Positions 1 to 6,986 of a stretch of 32,750 nt of DNA are shown piece after piece. Position 1 is the first letter of the stretch; each line of letters starts with the position of its first letter. The position numbers were made by a program, and so were the translations under genes. Source of the stretch: Clostridia bacterium (lineage in GTDB: Bacteria; Bacillota; Clostridia; Oscillospirales; QAMX01); NCBI GenBank assembly GCA_017414715.1, contig JAFQKV010000045.1:1-32750 (forward strand), read 5' to 3'. Under the pieces are notes generated by a model that was given only the letters and a program-made list of their open reading frames with translations, did no database searches and was not told where the DNA came from.

Positions 1-2
1 CA

Positions 3-290
3 GTGCATTTGTTTTCCTTTTTTACTTTTGAGCTTAAGCTTTTCTCCAAACATATTTGGATAAGACGTATGGTAGTAATAGCATTCAGCCTTTTAGTCAT
101 GTTTGTAGGCGGATATATATTTGGAAGCACTCGCTTTGAACTTAAGAGTTTGGTCGTTTATTGTATTGCAGCTTTGATTTTTACTATGGTTATTGTATTT
201 GCATATTATGTTGCTGATAAGATCGAACAACGGAATCTAAATTTAATCAATCAAAAGCTTAGTGAGAAGAATAAAGGTAATATAGAATAA
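3..290 (+). CDS. small AT-rich membrane protein, possibly 5'-truncated by the window edge
   Basis: I do not recognise this 95-residue protein with confidence. It opens with a GTG codon two bases from the window edge, so the true start may lie upstream. Two hydrophobic segments, about residues 22-42 and 49-70, are followed by a charged tail (DKIEQRNLNLINQKL) that would be cytoplasmic. This is the layout of small two- or four-helix membrane proteins; a DUF3021-like C-terminus is a weak guess. Codon use is strongly AT-rich (TTT, TTA, ATA, AAA), unlike every other gene here, which points to a different origin. A GC-rich hairpin begins six bases after the stop codon. Confidence 0.5.
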   Translation: MHLFSFFTFELKLFSKHIWIRRMVVIAFSLLVMFVGGYIFGSTRFELKSLVVYCIAALIFTMVIVFAYYVADKIEQRNLNLINQKLSEKNKGNIE

Positions 291-295
291 AAATC

Positions 296-323
296 GCCCC
301 GCCTCGCGCGGGGCTTCGCTTTT
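296..323. terminator. GC-rich terminator hairpin, probably bidirectional
   Basis: A perfect 7-bp stem (GCCCCGC at 296-302, GCGGGGC at 308-314) with a five-base loop follows the stop of the first gene. Reading plus, it runs into TTCGCTTTT. Reading minus, it runs into GATTTTTATT. It can therefore end the AT-rich gene and also back up the minus-strand terminator at 377-406. A second, 8-bp hairpin lies directly beside it at 319-336. Confidence 0.6.
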
Positions 324-376
324 GTGTCCACAAAAGCAGTGCTTGTCAAGAAAATTGACACGGCATAGATGAACAT

Positions 377-406
377 AAAAAAGGCTCCCTTTACAGAAGG
401 GAGCCT
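377..406 (-). terminator. intrinsic terminator, minus strand (degV transcript)
   Basis: A 10-bp perfect stem (382-391 with 397-406, loop 392-396) is followed, reading minus, by five T residues (381-377). This is a textbook Rho-independent terminator for transcription coming from degV. It has no T-run in the plus direction. It lies about 180 bases past the degV stop codon, so the degV mRNA should carry an unusually long structured 3' tail. Confidence 0.75.
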
Positions 407-408
407 CA

Positions 409-517
409 TTACCGCCCGACAGTACATCTAAAAGGTGTAACACACTATACCTTGCAGGCAAGGCGTGTGAAAAGGAGCACGGACATTTTAGTTCGTACTC
501 CTTTTGTCGGTAGGTAA
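409..517. ncRNA. candidate structured RNA or element: compact four-way junction
   Basis: The DNA folds into four helices with almost no unpaired bases between them. P1 pairs 409-421 with 505-517 (11 of 13 pairs). P2 pairs 423-428 with 434-439. P3 pairs 441-445 with 465-469, with an inner stem 450-455/458-463. P4 pairs 470-483 with 492-505 (13 of 14 including one G-U; its last pair competes with P1 for 505). Strand is unresolved: G-U pairs slightly favour plus, but only the minus strand has a terminator immediately after it (406-377). It could be a 3'-UTR-derived small RNA of degV, an independent ncRNA or a miniature mobile element. No protein-coding signal is visible. Confidence 0.45.
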
Positions 518-582
518 AATCTGCTTTATGGAAGGCACCCCTTCCCGTCCTTTTGTTGTTGATTTAGAAAACAGTCCTGTCT

Positions 583-1470
583 TCAGGCGCTGCGCGTATC
601 TCCCCAGAAGAAGACGGCAACGGTACCAGGACCCGTATGGCTGCCGATGGTGGTTCCGATGTTGTTGATGAGCACGGGTCCGTCAAGGGAGGGGAAGGCT
701 GCTTCAATCATATCGGCCACCGTGCGGGCATCCTCTATGCAGGCGGAATGGCAGATATAGCACTTGCCGCTGTAGGCGGTGCCGCCCTCCGCGTGGGTCT
801 TCATGCGCTCGACGATCTCTGAGATGGCCTTCTTCTTGCCGCGCAGCTTAGCCCGGGGGATAAGACGGCCCTCGTGGTCCATATTCAGAAGGGGACAGAT
901 GTTGAGCAGCCCGCCGAAAATGCAGGAGGCGCGGGAGATGCGTCCGCCGCGGAAATAACTGGTCAGATCAGTGGAGAAGAACCAGTGGTGCAGCCGAAGC
1001 TTTTCGGCCTCCGCAAAGGCATACACCTCGTCGATGCTGCGGCCGGCATCCCGCAGATCGGCAAGCTTATCTACAAAAAGGCCGCTGCCGGAGGAGGCTC
1101 CGAGAGAATCAACGATAAGAAGCTTCCGATCGGGAAAACGCTCGGCGGCGATACGCGCGGCATTCGTTGCAGAGTTGAAGGAGCCGGAAAGACCGGAGGA
1201 GAGGCATACGTGCAGAACGTCAAGCCCCCGGGAAAGGTAACCGGAGAAGAAGTCGAGATACTCCGAGATGTTCACCTGTGAGGTTTCGGTCACGGCACCG
1301 CGGGAAATGGCGGTATAGAACTCGTCGTAGGAAAGGGTCTTGCCAAGGTCATCGGTGTATGCCTTTCCGTCTACCGAATAATGGAAACTTAAAAAGGGTA
1401 CGTTCCGGCGAGCAAGATGCTCCCCGGAAAGATCGACGGTAGAACAGCAGCTGAGAATGAACTGTGACAT
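583..1470 (-). CDS. degV: DegV family fatty-acid-binding protein
   Basis: DegV/FakB proteins are soluble two-domain proteins that hold one fatty acid, and several present it to a kinase (FakA) for phosphorylation into phospholipid. The 295-residue length is typical. Family marks are an N-terminal strand ending in CCSTVDL, the central HVCLSSGLSGSFNSA loop that contacts the carboxylate, the basic stretch around RGGRISRA, and the C-terminal GTTIGSHTGPGT signature. The start is supported by AAAGGAG upstream of the ATG and by a good promoter at 1513-1541. No fakA is present in the window, so the fatty-acid role is family knowledge. Two direct repeats ACTCTATT (1550-1557, 1583-1590), 33 bases apart, lie upstream of the promoter. 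Confidence 0.9.
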   Translation of the reverse strand: MSQFILSCCSTVDLSGEHLARRNVPFLSFHYSVDGKAYTDDLGKTLSYDEFYTAISRGAVTETSQVNISEYLDFFSGYLSRGLDVLHVCLSSGLSGSFNSATNAARIAAERFPDRKLLIVDSLGASSGSGLFVDKLADLRDAGRSIDEVYAFAEAEKLRLHHWFFSTDLTSYFRGGRISRASCIFGGLLNICPLLNMDHEGRLIPRAKLRGKKKAISEIVERMKTHAEGGTAYSGKCYICHSACIEDARTVADMIEAAFPSLDGPVLINNIGTTIGSHTGPGTVAVFFWGDTRSA

Positions 1471-1512
1471 GATGGTTTCGTTTGCTCCTTTTGGTTGATT
1501 GATCCTGCCTGT

Positions 1513-1541
1513 ATTGTACCCGTAAGAGGGGCGGTAGACAA
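1513..1541 (-). promoter_or_regulatory. sigma-A promoter of degV
   Basis: Reading minus, TTGTCT (1541-1536) and TACAAT (1518-1513) are separated by 17 bases. The start point falls about 40 bases upstream of the degV ATG. Confidence 0.7.
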
Positions 1542-1595
1542 CCCAAAGGACTCTATTTCTGTCGGTAGAGATACAGGAGAGAACTCTATTCTTCG

Positions 1596-1652
1596 AAAAA
1601 GAGCCCGAAGGTGCACCTTTTGTATCACAGGTGCGCCAACGGGCTCTTTTTT
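1596..1652. terminator. bidirectional terminator downstream of the XRE gene
   Basis: AAAAAGAGCCCG (1596-1607) pairs with CGGGCTCTTTTT (1640-1651), giving U-runs on both strands. The long loop holds two near copies of AGGTGCNCC (1609-1618 and 1630-1637). It lies 16 bases after the stop of the minus-strand XRE gene and insulates degV from it. Confidence 0.8.
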
Positions 1653-1667
1653 AAAAAATCAAAACAC

Positions 1668-2240
1668 TTATTTCTTGCGCTTGAGGATGTGATGGCTTAA
1701 GAATACGATGGCCTCAGCCGGGGCAAGGAGCAGAAAGATCTTCCAGGGGGTATAGGCCCGGAAAATGTAATAGATGAGCAGAAACAGCGAAAGCACCAAT
1801 GCCGCAACGATGTACTGATTTGCCCGGCGGTCAAACCACAGGGCGTTCAGAATGAGCATGGCCGTCAGAGACACGGGAAGCGCCGCAATGAAGAAAAGCC
1901 AGACCGGCTTTTCAATCATCCAGAAAATGACGAAGAGCAGCAGCGCCAGCGTCCAGATTCCGAGCTGGACCACAGCGGTGATATTTGCGGTGGAGACATG
2001 GAAGCGGGCTTCGCACTTCTGCCAGCCGCCGTGAGGCTCGGTCAGATCCTCGGGAGAGACACCGAGCGCGGCGGCAATGCTTTCAATGACCGCCGGGGCA
2101 GGCATGGCATCGGCCCGTTCCCATTTGGATACGGATTTGTCGGAATAATTGATGCGCTCCGCAAGCTCGGCCTGGGTCAAATGGGCTTCTGTCCGCAGGC
2201 GGATGAGATTGGAGGCGAAAATAAGCTTTCTTTCTTCCAT
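1668..2240 (-). CDS. XRE-family HTH regulator with C-terminal membrane domain
   Basis: The N-terminal ~65 residues form a Cro/CI-type helix-turn-helix (LTQAELAERINYSDKSVSKW). The rest holds four hydrophobic segments (about residues 84-105, 109-128, 138-156 and 160-185) and a basic tail, so this is a membrane-tethered DNA-binding protein. Such proteins usually sense an envelope or small-molecule cue, but the ligand is unknown. I chose the ATG at 2240 over the upstream in-frame ATG at 2312 for two reasons. GAGGAG lies just before 2240, and the promoter at 2284-2312 would start transcription downstream of 2312. It is monocistronic, with a terminator 16 bases beyond the stop. It is divergent from the sepF operon, with promoters about 50 bases apart, so it could regulate that operon; this is inference. 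Confidence 0.8.
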   Translation of the reverse strand: MEERKLIFASNLIRLRTEAHLTQAELAERINYSDKSVSKWERADAMPAPAVIESIAAALGVSPEDLTEPHGGWQKCEARFHVSTANITAVVQLGIWTLALLLFVIFWMIEKPVWLFFIAALPVSLTAMLILNALWFDRRANQYIVAALVLSLFLLIYYIFRAYTPWKIFLLLAPAEAIVFLSHHILKRKK

Positions 2241-2283
2241 GGAAACTCCTCGTACAGGGGTGGGTGAAATCAATACACAATAA

Positions 2284-2312
2284 ATTATAACAGAAAAAAC
2301 AGGCGCACGCAA
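2284..2312 (-). promoter_or_regulatory. sigma-A promoter of the XRE gene
   Basis: Reading minus, TTGCGT (2312-2307) and a perfect TATAAT (2289-2284) lie 17 bases apart. The start point falls near 2277, about 37 bases before the ATG at 2240. Confidence 0.75.
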
Positions 2313-2341
2313 GACTTTGAAAAGAATGAGAAAAAAGGCCG

Positions 2342-2391
2342 ACCGATTTTTAACGGAATCGGTTGTTTTGAGCAGATGAATATGTTATAAT
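2342..2391 (+). promoter_or_regulatory. promoter of the sepF operon with overlapping dyad
   Basis: TTGTTT (2363-2368) and TATAAT (2386-2391) are separated by 17 bases. A 7-bp dyad, ACCGATT (2342-2348) and AATCGGT (2357-2363), ends on the first base of the -35 box. It could be an operator, possibly for the divergently encoded XRE protein; that link is inference. Confidence 0.7.
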
Positions 2392-2441
2392 CTATAGATA
2401 GAAATCGTTTATGCTTCAGCGTCGCAAAGGAGAGTGAGCAA

Positions 2442-3662
2442 ATGGTCCGGAAACTGTCGGGAAGCGAAAAGACGGCCATTGTTCTGACGGCCTTTGTGAT
2501 GCTCCTGATGGTGCTGGCGCTTGTGATCGGCCGGTCGGTCATCGCCGGCGGAAATCATATCACCACCACCGTTGTGGAGTATGACACCGTGCGGGATACC
2601 GCGGAGGCGGAGGGTCTGGTCATCCGGCAGGAGAAGGCTCTCTCTGCGTCCGGCGGACAGTATGGTCTTCTGCTGGCGGCGGATGGTGAGAAGGTGGCGC
2701 AGGGGGACGAGGTCGCGCTGCGGTTTTCCACGGAAAGCCAGCTTGCGGCGCACCGGGAGGCCCAGCGTCTGAAGGAGGAAATCGAGCGCCTCCGTGAGGT
2801 CAAGGCCACCGCCGGTCGGGATTCCGATCTTACCGGTGTCAACGAGCGGCTGTATGAATCCCTGCTGGGGCTTTCTGCGGCGGCGGAACGTGGCAGCGCA
2901 GGGGATATTTATGCTGACCGTGCGCTGGATGCCATTGTGCTGCGCAACTGTATTCTGGTTGAAAACTACGACATCTCTGCCCGTATCACAGCGTTGGAGA
3001 ATGAATATGACCGCCTTGTGCGTGCCGCCGGGGGCGGAAGCTACGTGCGTGCACCCTCTGCAGGGTATTATTCTGCGGCTTCTGACGGATACGTTGGCCG
3101 CCTGCTTTACAGTAAGGCGGAGCAGCTGGATACGGCGGAGCTGCTTGAACTGCGCAGGTCCGTGGGAGCGGTTTCTCCCGACACCGCGGGTACGCTCATC
3201 TTCGGATATGAGTGGTATTATGCGGCGCTTCTTGCAGAAGCGGATGTTAAAACGCTGCGGGAGGGAAGAACCTACGCTCTTTCCTTTGCGGATTTTGAAG
3301 TTAATGGGACCCTGGTGCGTATGGGAACACCCGCTGAAGGGAAAGTCCTGTGTCTGTTTTATATCAATACCCGCCTGGAGCGAGCCGTATCCATGCGTGA
3401 GGTCTCGGCGGAAATCGTGTTTGACACCGTATCGGGTTACCGTATCCCCAAAGCAAGCCTGCGCGTCAGTGCGGAGGGCAAGCGCGGCGTATACGTCATA
3501 CGCGGACAGCGCTGCGTCTTTATGGAAGTGGACATCCTGTTGGAAAAAGACAATTACTATGTCGTCCGGGCCGACCTTACCGACAACTCCGGTCTGTATC
3601 TTTATGATACGCTGGTGCTGTCCGGAAAGGATCTGTACGACGGTATGGTGATCAATAATTAA
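2442..3662 (+). CDS. HlyD-like membrane-anchored protein of the sepF locus
   Basis: A 406-residue protein with one N-terminal membrane anchor (about residues 12-34, after a short basic cytoplasmic tail) and a large extracytoplasmic part. This part resembles HlyD/membrane-fusion adaptors. A lipoyl-like half (EAEGLVIRQEKALSA, GGQYGLLLAADGEKVAQGDEVA) is followed by a helical hairpin (about residues 100-190) and a C-terminal beta domain with an RIPKASLRV strand typical of these proteins. No transporter lies beside it, so it is unlikely to be a conventional export adaptor. Similar genes are common just upstream of sepF in Clostridia, which suggests an envelope or division role. The start has AAAGGAGAG 7-8 bases upstream. 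SepF begins 11 bases after its stop. Confidence 0.7.
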   Translation: MVRKLSGSEKTAIVLTAFVMLLMVLALVIGRSVIAGGNHITTTVVEYDTVRDTAEAEGLVIRQEKALSASGGQYGLLLAADGEKVAQGDEVALRFSTESQLAAHREAQRLKEEIERLREVKATAGRDSDLTGVNERLYESLLGLSAAAERGSAGDIYADRALDAIVLRNCILVENYDISARITALENEYDRLVRAAGGGSYVRAPSAGYYSAASDGYVGRLLYSKAEQLDTAELLELRRSVGAVSPDTAGTLIFGYEWYYAALLAEADVKTLREGRTYALSFADFEVNGTLVRMGTPAEGKVLCLFYINTRLERAVSMREVSAEIVFDTVSGYRIPKASLRVSAEGKRGVYVIRGQRCVFMEVDILLEKDNYYVVRADLTDNSGLYLYDTLVLSGKDLYDGMVINN

Positions 3663-3673
3663 GGAGAATTATC

Positions 3674-4123
3674 ATGGGTTTTATCGACAAACTGAAGAAG
3701 TGGACCAATCTGGACGAGTATGAAGAGGATGCCGTTCCCGAGATCCGGGAAGAGGAGCCTGCGGCGGCACCGGAGGAAAAGACCAGCGCCTATTCCTTTG
3801 AATCTTTCTCCAAGAGCCGCAACCGCGTGACCACCATCAATACCACCACCAAGCTGCAGGTCGTTCTGGTCAAGCCTACGGATTTTGACGATGCCGCTGC
3901 CATTGCCGATGACCTCAAGCAGTCCCACACCGTCGTACTTAATCTGGAGGCGACCAATCGCGACACCGCCCGACGTCTGCTCGATTTTCTCAGCGGCGTC
4001 GCCTATGCCATTTCCGGCAAGATCCAGCGTATTGCAAACAACACCTTTATCATCGTTCCCTTCAACGTCGGCATTTCCGGCGATATCATGGACGAGCTGG
4101 AGAACAGCGGCATCAGCTTCTGA
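3674..4123 (+). CDS. sepF: cell division protein SepF
   Basis: SepF assembles into rings that bundle FtsZ filaments and tether them to the membrane. The 149 residues show the family plan. The N-terminus (MGFIDKLKKWTNL) can form the amphipathic membrane-binding helix, followed by an acidic linker to about residue 50. The globular domain from about residue 55 includes the hallmark stretches VVLNLEATNRDTARRLLDFL and SGVAYAISGKIQRI, and the closing NVGISGD. AAGGAG lies 8 bases before the ATG. It sits between the HlyD-like gene and a DivIVA-like gene, the expected neighbourhood for a Gram-positive division cluster. I see no unusual features. Confidence 0.95.
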   Translation: MGFIDKLKKWTNLDEYEEDAVPEIREEEPAAAPEEKTSAYSFESFSKSRNRVTTINTTTKLQVVLVKPTDFDDAAAIADDLKQSHTVVLNLEATNRDTARRLLDFLSGVAYAISGKIQRIANNTFIIVPFNVGISGDIMDELENSGISF

Positions 4124-4158
4124 TCTCTTCCCCAATTTTCCCAAAAGGAGAATGACCA

Positions 4159-4842
4159 ATGGCAAAGGATGAAAAGACCACCCGCTTCGGCAAGGTTTCC
4201 TTCGGCGGCTATAAGCCGGACGAGGTCGACGTGTATATCACATCTCTTAAGGTAGAGCTTGAGGAGCAGCGGGCCCGCGTGGCCGACCTGACCGACAAGC
4301 TGCGCTATCTTGTGCGCGTGGTGGAGGAGATGCAGCAGGGCGGCACCGCACCCGCGGCGGCACCGGCCCCGACTCCCGCACCGGTGCAGAAGGATGACGG
4401 CGCGGAACGGGCGGCGGAGCTGCTTGCAGCCATCCGTGCCCGCCTGTCCGAGACGGCGGAGAGCGTGGCGGCGCTCTTCGGCGCGGAGCTTGCCGCCTAT
4501 GCGGAGCTGGCGGAGTCACTGGAAAAGAAGCTCCCGGCAGAGGAGACACCTGCCCCTGCGGAAACGCCTGCACCGGAGAGCCTGAGCTTTGATACCATGT
4601 GCTTTGAGACCCTTCGCAGGGATATTGATGATCTTGCCGGAGAGAAGTATATCCCCGGGCAGGAGGACCCTACCATTGTGGCGGATGACCTGAAAAGCAT
4701 CGTCGTCCGTCCCGTGTCGTGCCACGGTGCCAAGGCAGAGCCTGCCGTAACGGAGAAAGAGGACATCCTTCCCGAAAATGAGAAAAAGAACGGGAATGAT
4801 GAGGACAATGATGTTCATTTCTCTCTGTTTAAGCGGAGATAA
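4159..4842 (+). CDS. DivIVA-domain protein
   Basis: DivIVA proteins recognise curved membrane at poles and septa and recruit partners. Residues about 8-60 contain the family core: FGKVSFGGYKPDEVDVYI followed by a short coiled coil (LEEQRARVADLTDKLRYL). The conserved glycine-tyrosine loop normally inserts into membrane. The remainder (227 residues in all) is unusual. It has an Ala/Pro-rich linker, a second helical segment (about residues 80-120), another Pro-rich linker and an acidic, low-complexity tail. It is probably a divergent DivIVA/GpsB-like scaffold and not the classical polar DivIVA. AAAGGAG precedes the start. The lspA ATG lies seven bases past its stop. Confidence 0.8.
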   Translation: MAKDEKTTRFGKVSFGGYKPDEVDVYITSLKVELEEQRARVADLTDKLRYLVRVVEEMQQGGTAPAAAPAPTPAPVQKDDGAERAAELLAAIRARLSETAESVAALFGAELAAYAELAESLEKKLPAEETPAPAETPAPESLSFDTMCFETLRRDIDDLAGEKYIPGQEDPTIVADDLKSIVVRPVSCHGAKAEPAVTEKEDILPENEKKNGNDEDNDVHFSLFKRR

Positions 4843-4848
4843 GGTATC

Positions 4849-5355
4849 ATGGTAAAAATCAGCAAACCCGCACCCGGAAAGCTTTTCGGGTTGGTTCTGT
4901 TTGCCCTGCTTATCGTCATTGCCGACCGGCTGGTAAAGGATCTTGTGCTGGCAAACATTGACCTTCATGAGAGCATTGATCTGATCCCCGGTGTATTCCG
5001 ACTGACCTATACACAGAATACCGGCGGTGCTTTCAGCGCATTTTCCGGGGCATCCTGGCTCTTTCATATTGTCGTCCCGCTGGCGGTGCTTTTGCTTGTT
5101 GCCGCCATGCTTTTCCGCGTTTTTACCGGCACCTGCTGCGTGCTGTCCTGCACGGCTGTGATCGGCGGTGCCGTCGGCAACTATATCGACCGCGTGGCCT
5201 ACGGCTATGTGGTGGATATGTTCGATTTTTATCTGATCGATTTTGCGGTGTTCAATCTTGCGGACTGTTTTATTACCGTGGGCTGCATACTGCTGATGAT
5301 TTGCGTGCTCTTTTCCTCTGAGGATAAAAAGGAGAAGAAGCCATGCGGGAACTGA
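4849..5355 (+). CDS. lspA: lipoprotein signal peptidase II
   Basis: LspA removes the signal peptide of diacylglyceryl-modified prolipoproteins in the membrane. The 168-residue protein has four hydrophobic helices. The family motifs are visible: NTGGAFSAF (usual NxGAAF), then GGAVGNYIDRVAYGYVVDMFDF and FNLADCFI. These carry the paired catalytic aspartates D123 and D139. Downstream of sepF it is probably read from the same transcript. Its ribosome-binding purines overlap the end of the DivIVA-like gene, and its last 13 bases overlap the start of the pseudouridine synthase gene. A candidate substrate, the BIG2 lipoprotein at 14911, is in the same window. Confidence 0.95.
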   Translation: MVKISKPAPGKLFGLVLFALLIVIADRLVKDLVLANIDLHESIDLIPGVFRLTYTQNTGGAFSAFSGASWLFHIVVPLAVLLLVAAMLFRVFTGTCCVLSCTAVIGGAVGNYIDRVAYGYVVDMFDFYLIDFAVFNLADCFITVGCILLMICVLFSSEDKKEKKPCGN

Positions 5356-6281
5356 TCACCGTGCCGACCGCATCGGAGGATGCGGTCGGCCTTCGTGTTG
5401 ATGCCTATCTTGCAGCGGCGCTGCCGGAGCTCTCCCGCAGCGCCGTGCAGAAGCTGCTTTCGGAAGGTGCTGTGCTTTGCGGAGAGCTGCCCTGCCGGAA
5501 AAATGACCGGGTGAAGGCGGGAGACGTGTTTTCGGTGTATTTTGAACCGCCGCAGCCCTGCGAGGCTCTGCCGGAGGATATTCCCATCGACGTGGTCTAC
5601 GAGGACGATGATGTCATCGTTGTCAACAAGCCGCAGGGCATGGTGGTGCATCCGGCACCAGGCAACGAGAGCGGAACGCTGGTCAACGCGCTGCTGTACC
5701 GCTTCGGCGGGGAGCTTTCCGGGATCAACGGGGTCATCCGTCCCGGGATCGTGCACCGTATTGACAAGAACACCTGCGGACTTCTGATGGTGGCAAAAAA
5801 CGACAGAGCTCACCGGGGGCTCGCCGCACAGATTGCGGCGCATACCTTCCTGCGGGAATATGAGGCCGTATGTATCGGAACACCGCGGGATTGCTCTGGG
5901 CGGATCGACAAACCCGTCGGCCGCAGCCGGACGGACAGGAAAAAGATGGCCGTCGTGCCCGACGGCCGCCCGGCGGTTACGAACTATGAGGTTCTCGCAT
6001 CCTTCCGCGGCTACAGTCATATCCGCTGCCGGCTGGAGACGGGGCGTACCCACCAGATCCGCGTGCATATGGCAAGCCTCGGACATCCCGTTTTGGGAGA
6101 TGATGTGTACGGACCCGCCACAAATCCGGCGAAGTTTGCCTTTTTGCAGGGGCAGGTGCTCTGTGCGAGAAAACTGGGCTTTTCCCACCCTGCGGACGGC
6201 CGCTGGATGGAATTTTCAGCCCCCCTGCCGCAGCATTTTGAACGGGTGCTCGAGGTGCTTTTGCGGGATTTTTCCGCATAA
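5343..6281 (+). CDS. rluD: RluA/RluD-family 23S rRNA pseudouridine synthase
   Basis: Converts uridines in large-subunit rRNA to pseudouridine. The 312 residues have an N-terminal S4 RNA-binding domain (about 13-75, GLRVDAYLAAALPELSRSAV) and an RluA catalytic domain (about 85-300). Motif I holds the catalytic aspartate D141 in HRIDKNTCGLLMVAK. Other family marks are VNKPQGMVVHPAPG and the ETGRTHQIRVHMASLGHPVLGD block. The RluD assignment rests on the S4-plus-RluA layout and the customary pairing with lspA in Firmicutes (ylyB). The exact target uridines cannot be told from sequence. Its start lies inside the end of lspA, so translation is probably coupled. Weak hairpins follow at 6292-6330. Confidence 0.9.
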   Translation: MRELITVPTASEDAVGLRVDAYLAAALPELSRSAVQKLLSEGAVLCGELPCRKNDRVKAGDVFSVYFEPPQPCEALPEDIPIDVVYEDDDVIVVNKPQGMVVHPAPGNESGTLVNALLYRFGGELSGINGVIRPGIVHRIDKNTCGLLMVAKNDRAHRGLAAQIAAHTFLREYEAVCIGTPRDCSGRIDKPVGRSRTDRKKMAVVPDGRPAVTNYEVLASFRGYSHIRCRLETGRTHQIRVHMASLGHPVLGDDVYGPATNPAKFAFLQGQVLCARKLGFSHPADGRWMEFSAPLPQHFERVLEVLLRDFSA

Positions 6282-6291
6282 GCATAAATGT

Positions 6292-6330
6292 GCACAATTT
6301 TGTGCCGCATTTTACCTGCTTTTCGGCAGG
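6292..6330 (+). terminator. weak hairpin pair after the sepF operon
   Basis: GCACAA/TTGTGC (6292-6297 with 6300-6305) and CCTGC/GCAGG (6315-6319 with 6326-6330) are two small stems between rluD and the hydrogenase promoter. Neither is followed by a clear U-run, so termination here is uncertain. Confidence 0.3.
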
Positions 6331-6348
6331 GGAAGCGCATGTCAAATC

Positions 6349-6377
6349 TTGATTTTTTCTGTCGCTCATGCTATAAT
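6349..6377 (+). promoter_or_regulatory. sigma-A promoter of the hydrogenase operon
   Basis: TTGATT (6349-6354) and a perfect TATAAT (6372-6377) are separated by 17 bases. The start point is expected near 6384, giving a ~60-base leader before hydC. Confidence 0.8.
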
Positions 6378-6392
6378 CTCTAAGGTTAGAGA
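6377..6392. promoter_or_regulatory. palindromic operator candidate on the hydrogenase start site
   Basis: TCTCTAA-GG-TTAGAGA is a perfect 7-bp dyad that begins at the last base of the -10 box and spans the expected start point. A repressor here would block open-complex formation. It does not match the Rex consensus, the usual NADH-sensing repressor of fermentation genes. No candidate regulator is encoded next to it. Confidence 0.5.
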
Positions 6393-6444
6393 CCTTGCGT
6401 TAATTTTCTGCATAAAATGTATATTTTTTCAGGAGGAAAGATAA

Positions 6445-6945
6445 ATGGCAAAGAAAAAGACCATGGTGCCCTTCAAGGGTACGCCCGAACAGGAGAAGAA
6501 GCTTCTCGAAGTGATCCACTCCCATCAGGAGGCCGGAAAGCTCATGCCCATCCTGCAGGAAGCTCAGGAGATCTACGGTTATCTGCCCGTTGAGGTCCAG
6601 GCGATCATCTCCCGCGAGACCGGCATCTCCATGTCCGAGATCTACGGCGTTGTCACTTTCTATGCACAGTTCAACCTCAACCCCAAGGGCAAGTACAATA
6701 TTGCTGTCTGCCTCGGCACCGCCTGCTATGTTAAGGGTGCCGGTGATGTCATTGAGAAAATCAAGCAGATCCTGAAGGTCGACGTTGACGAGATCACGCC
6801 CGACGGCAAGTTCTCTCTTGAGGCAACCCGCTGCATCGGTGCCTGCGGTCTGGCTCCTGTCCTGACCATTGCCGGCGAAGTCTACGGCCGTCTGACCGCT
6901 GACATGATACCCGACATTCTCAAGAAGTACATGGAGATGGACTGA
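6445..6945 (+). CDS. hydC: NAD-linked [FeFe]-hydrogenase subunit HydC (NuoE-like)
   Basis: HydC is the small [2Fe-2S] subunit of the HydABC hydrogenase and passes electrons to or from the HydB flavin subunit. The 166-residue protein matches the NuoE family. It has an N-terminal helical part (LMPILQEAQEIYGYLP, IYGVVTFYAQF) and a thioredoxin fold with the four cluster cysteines in CLGTAC and CIGAC. AGGAGG lies 8-9 bases before the ATG. It is the first gene of the operon, 41 bases ahead of the first DRTGG gene and about 4 kb from its catalytic partners hydB and hydA. Its codon choice (AAG, GGT, ATC) resembles theirs and suggests high expression. Confidence 0.92.
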   Translation: MAKKKTMVPFKGTPEQEKKLLEVIHSHQEAGKLMPILQEAQEIYGYLPVEVQAIISRETGISMSEIYGVVTFYAQFNLNPKGKYNIAVCLGTACYVKGAGDVIEKIKQILKVDVDEITPDGKFSLEATRCIGACGLAPVLTIAGEVYGRLTADMIPDILKKYMEMD

Positions 6946-6986
6946 TCGCCTGACGGGCATCCAAACATTCCGGAGGTAAGACGGTT

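Noticed and set aside
2241-2312. Upstream start of the XRE regulator at 2312
   Set aside because: The promoter at 2284-2312 would start transcription downstream of it, and a good ribosome site precedes 2240.
6349-6444. Rex-binding site in the hydrogenase promoter
   Set aside because: No TTGTTAANNNNTTAACAA-like sequence is present; only the TCTCTAA dyad is seen.
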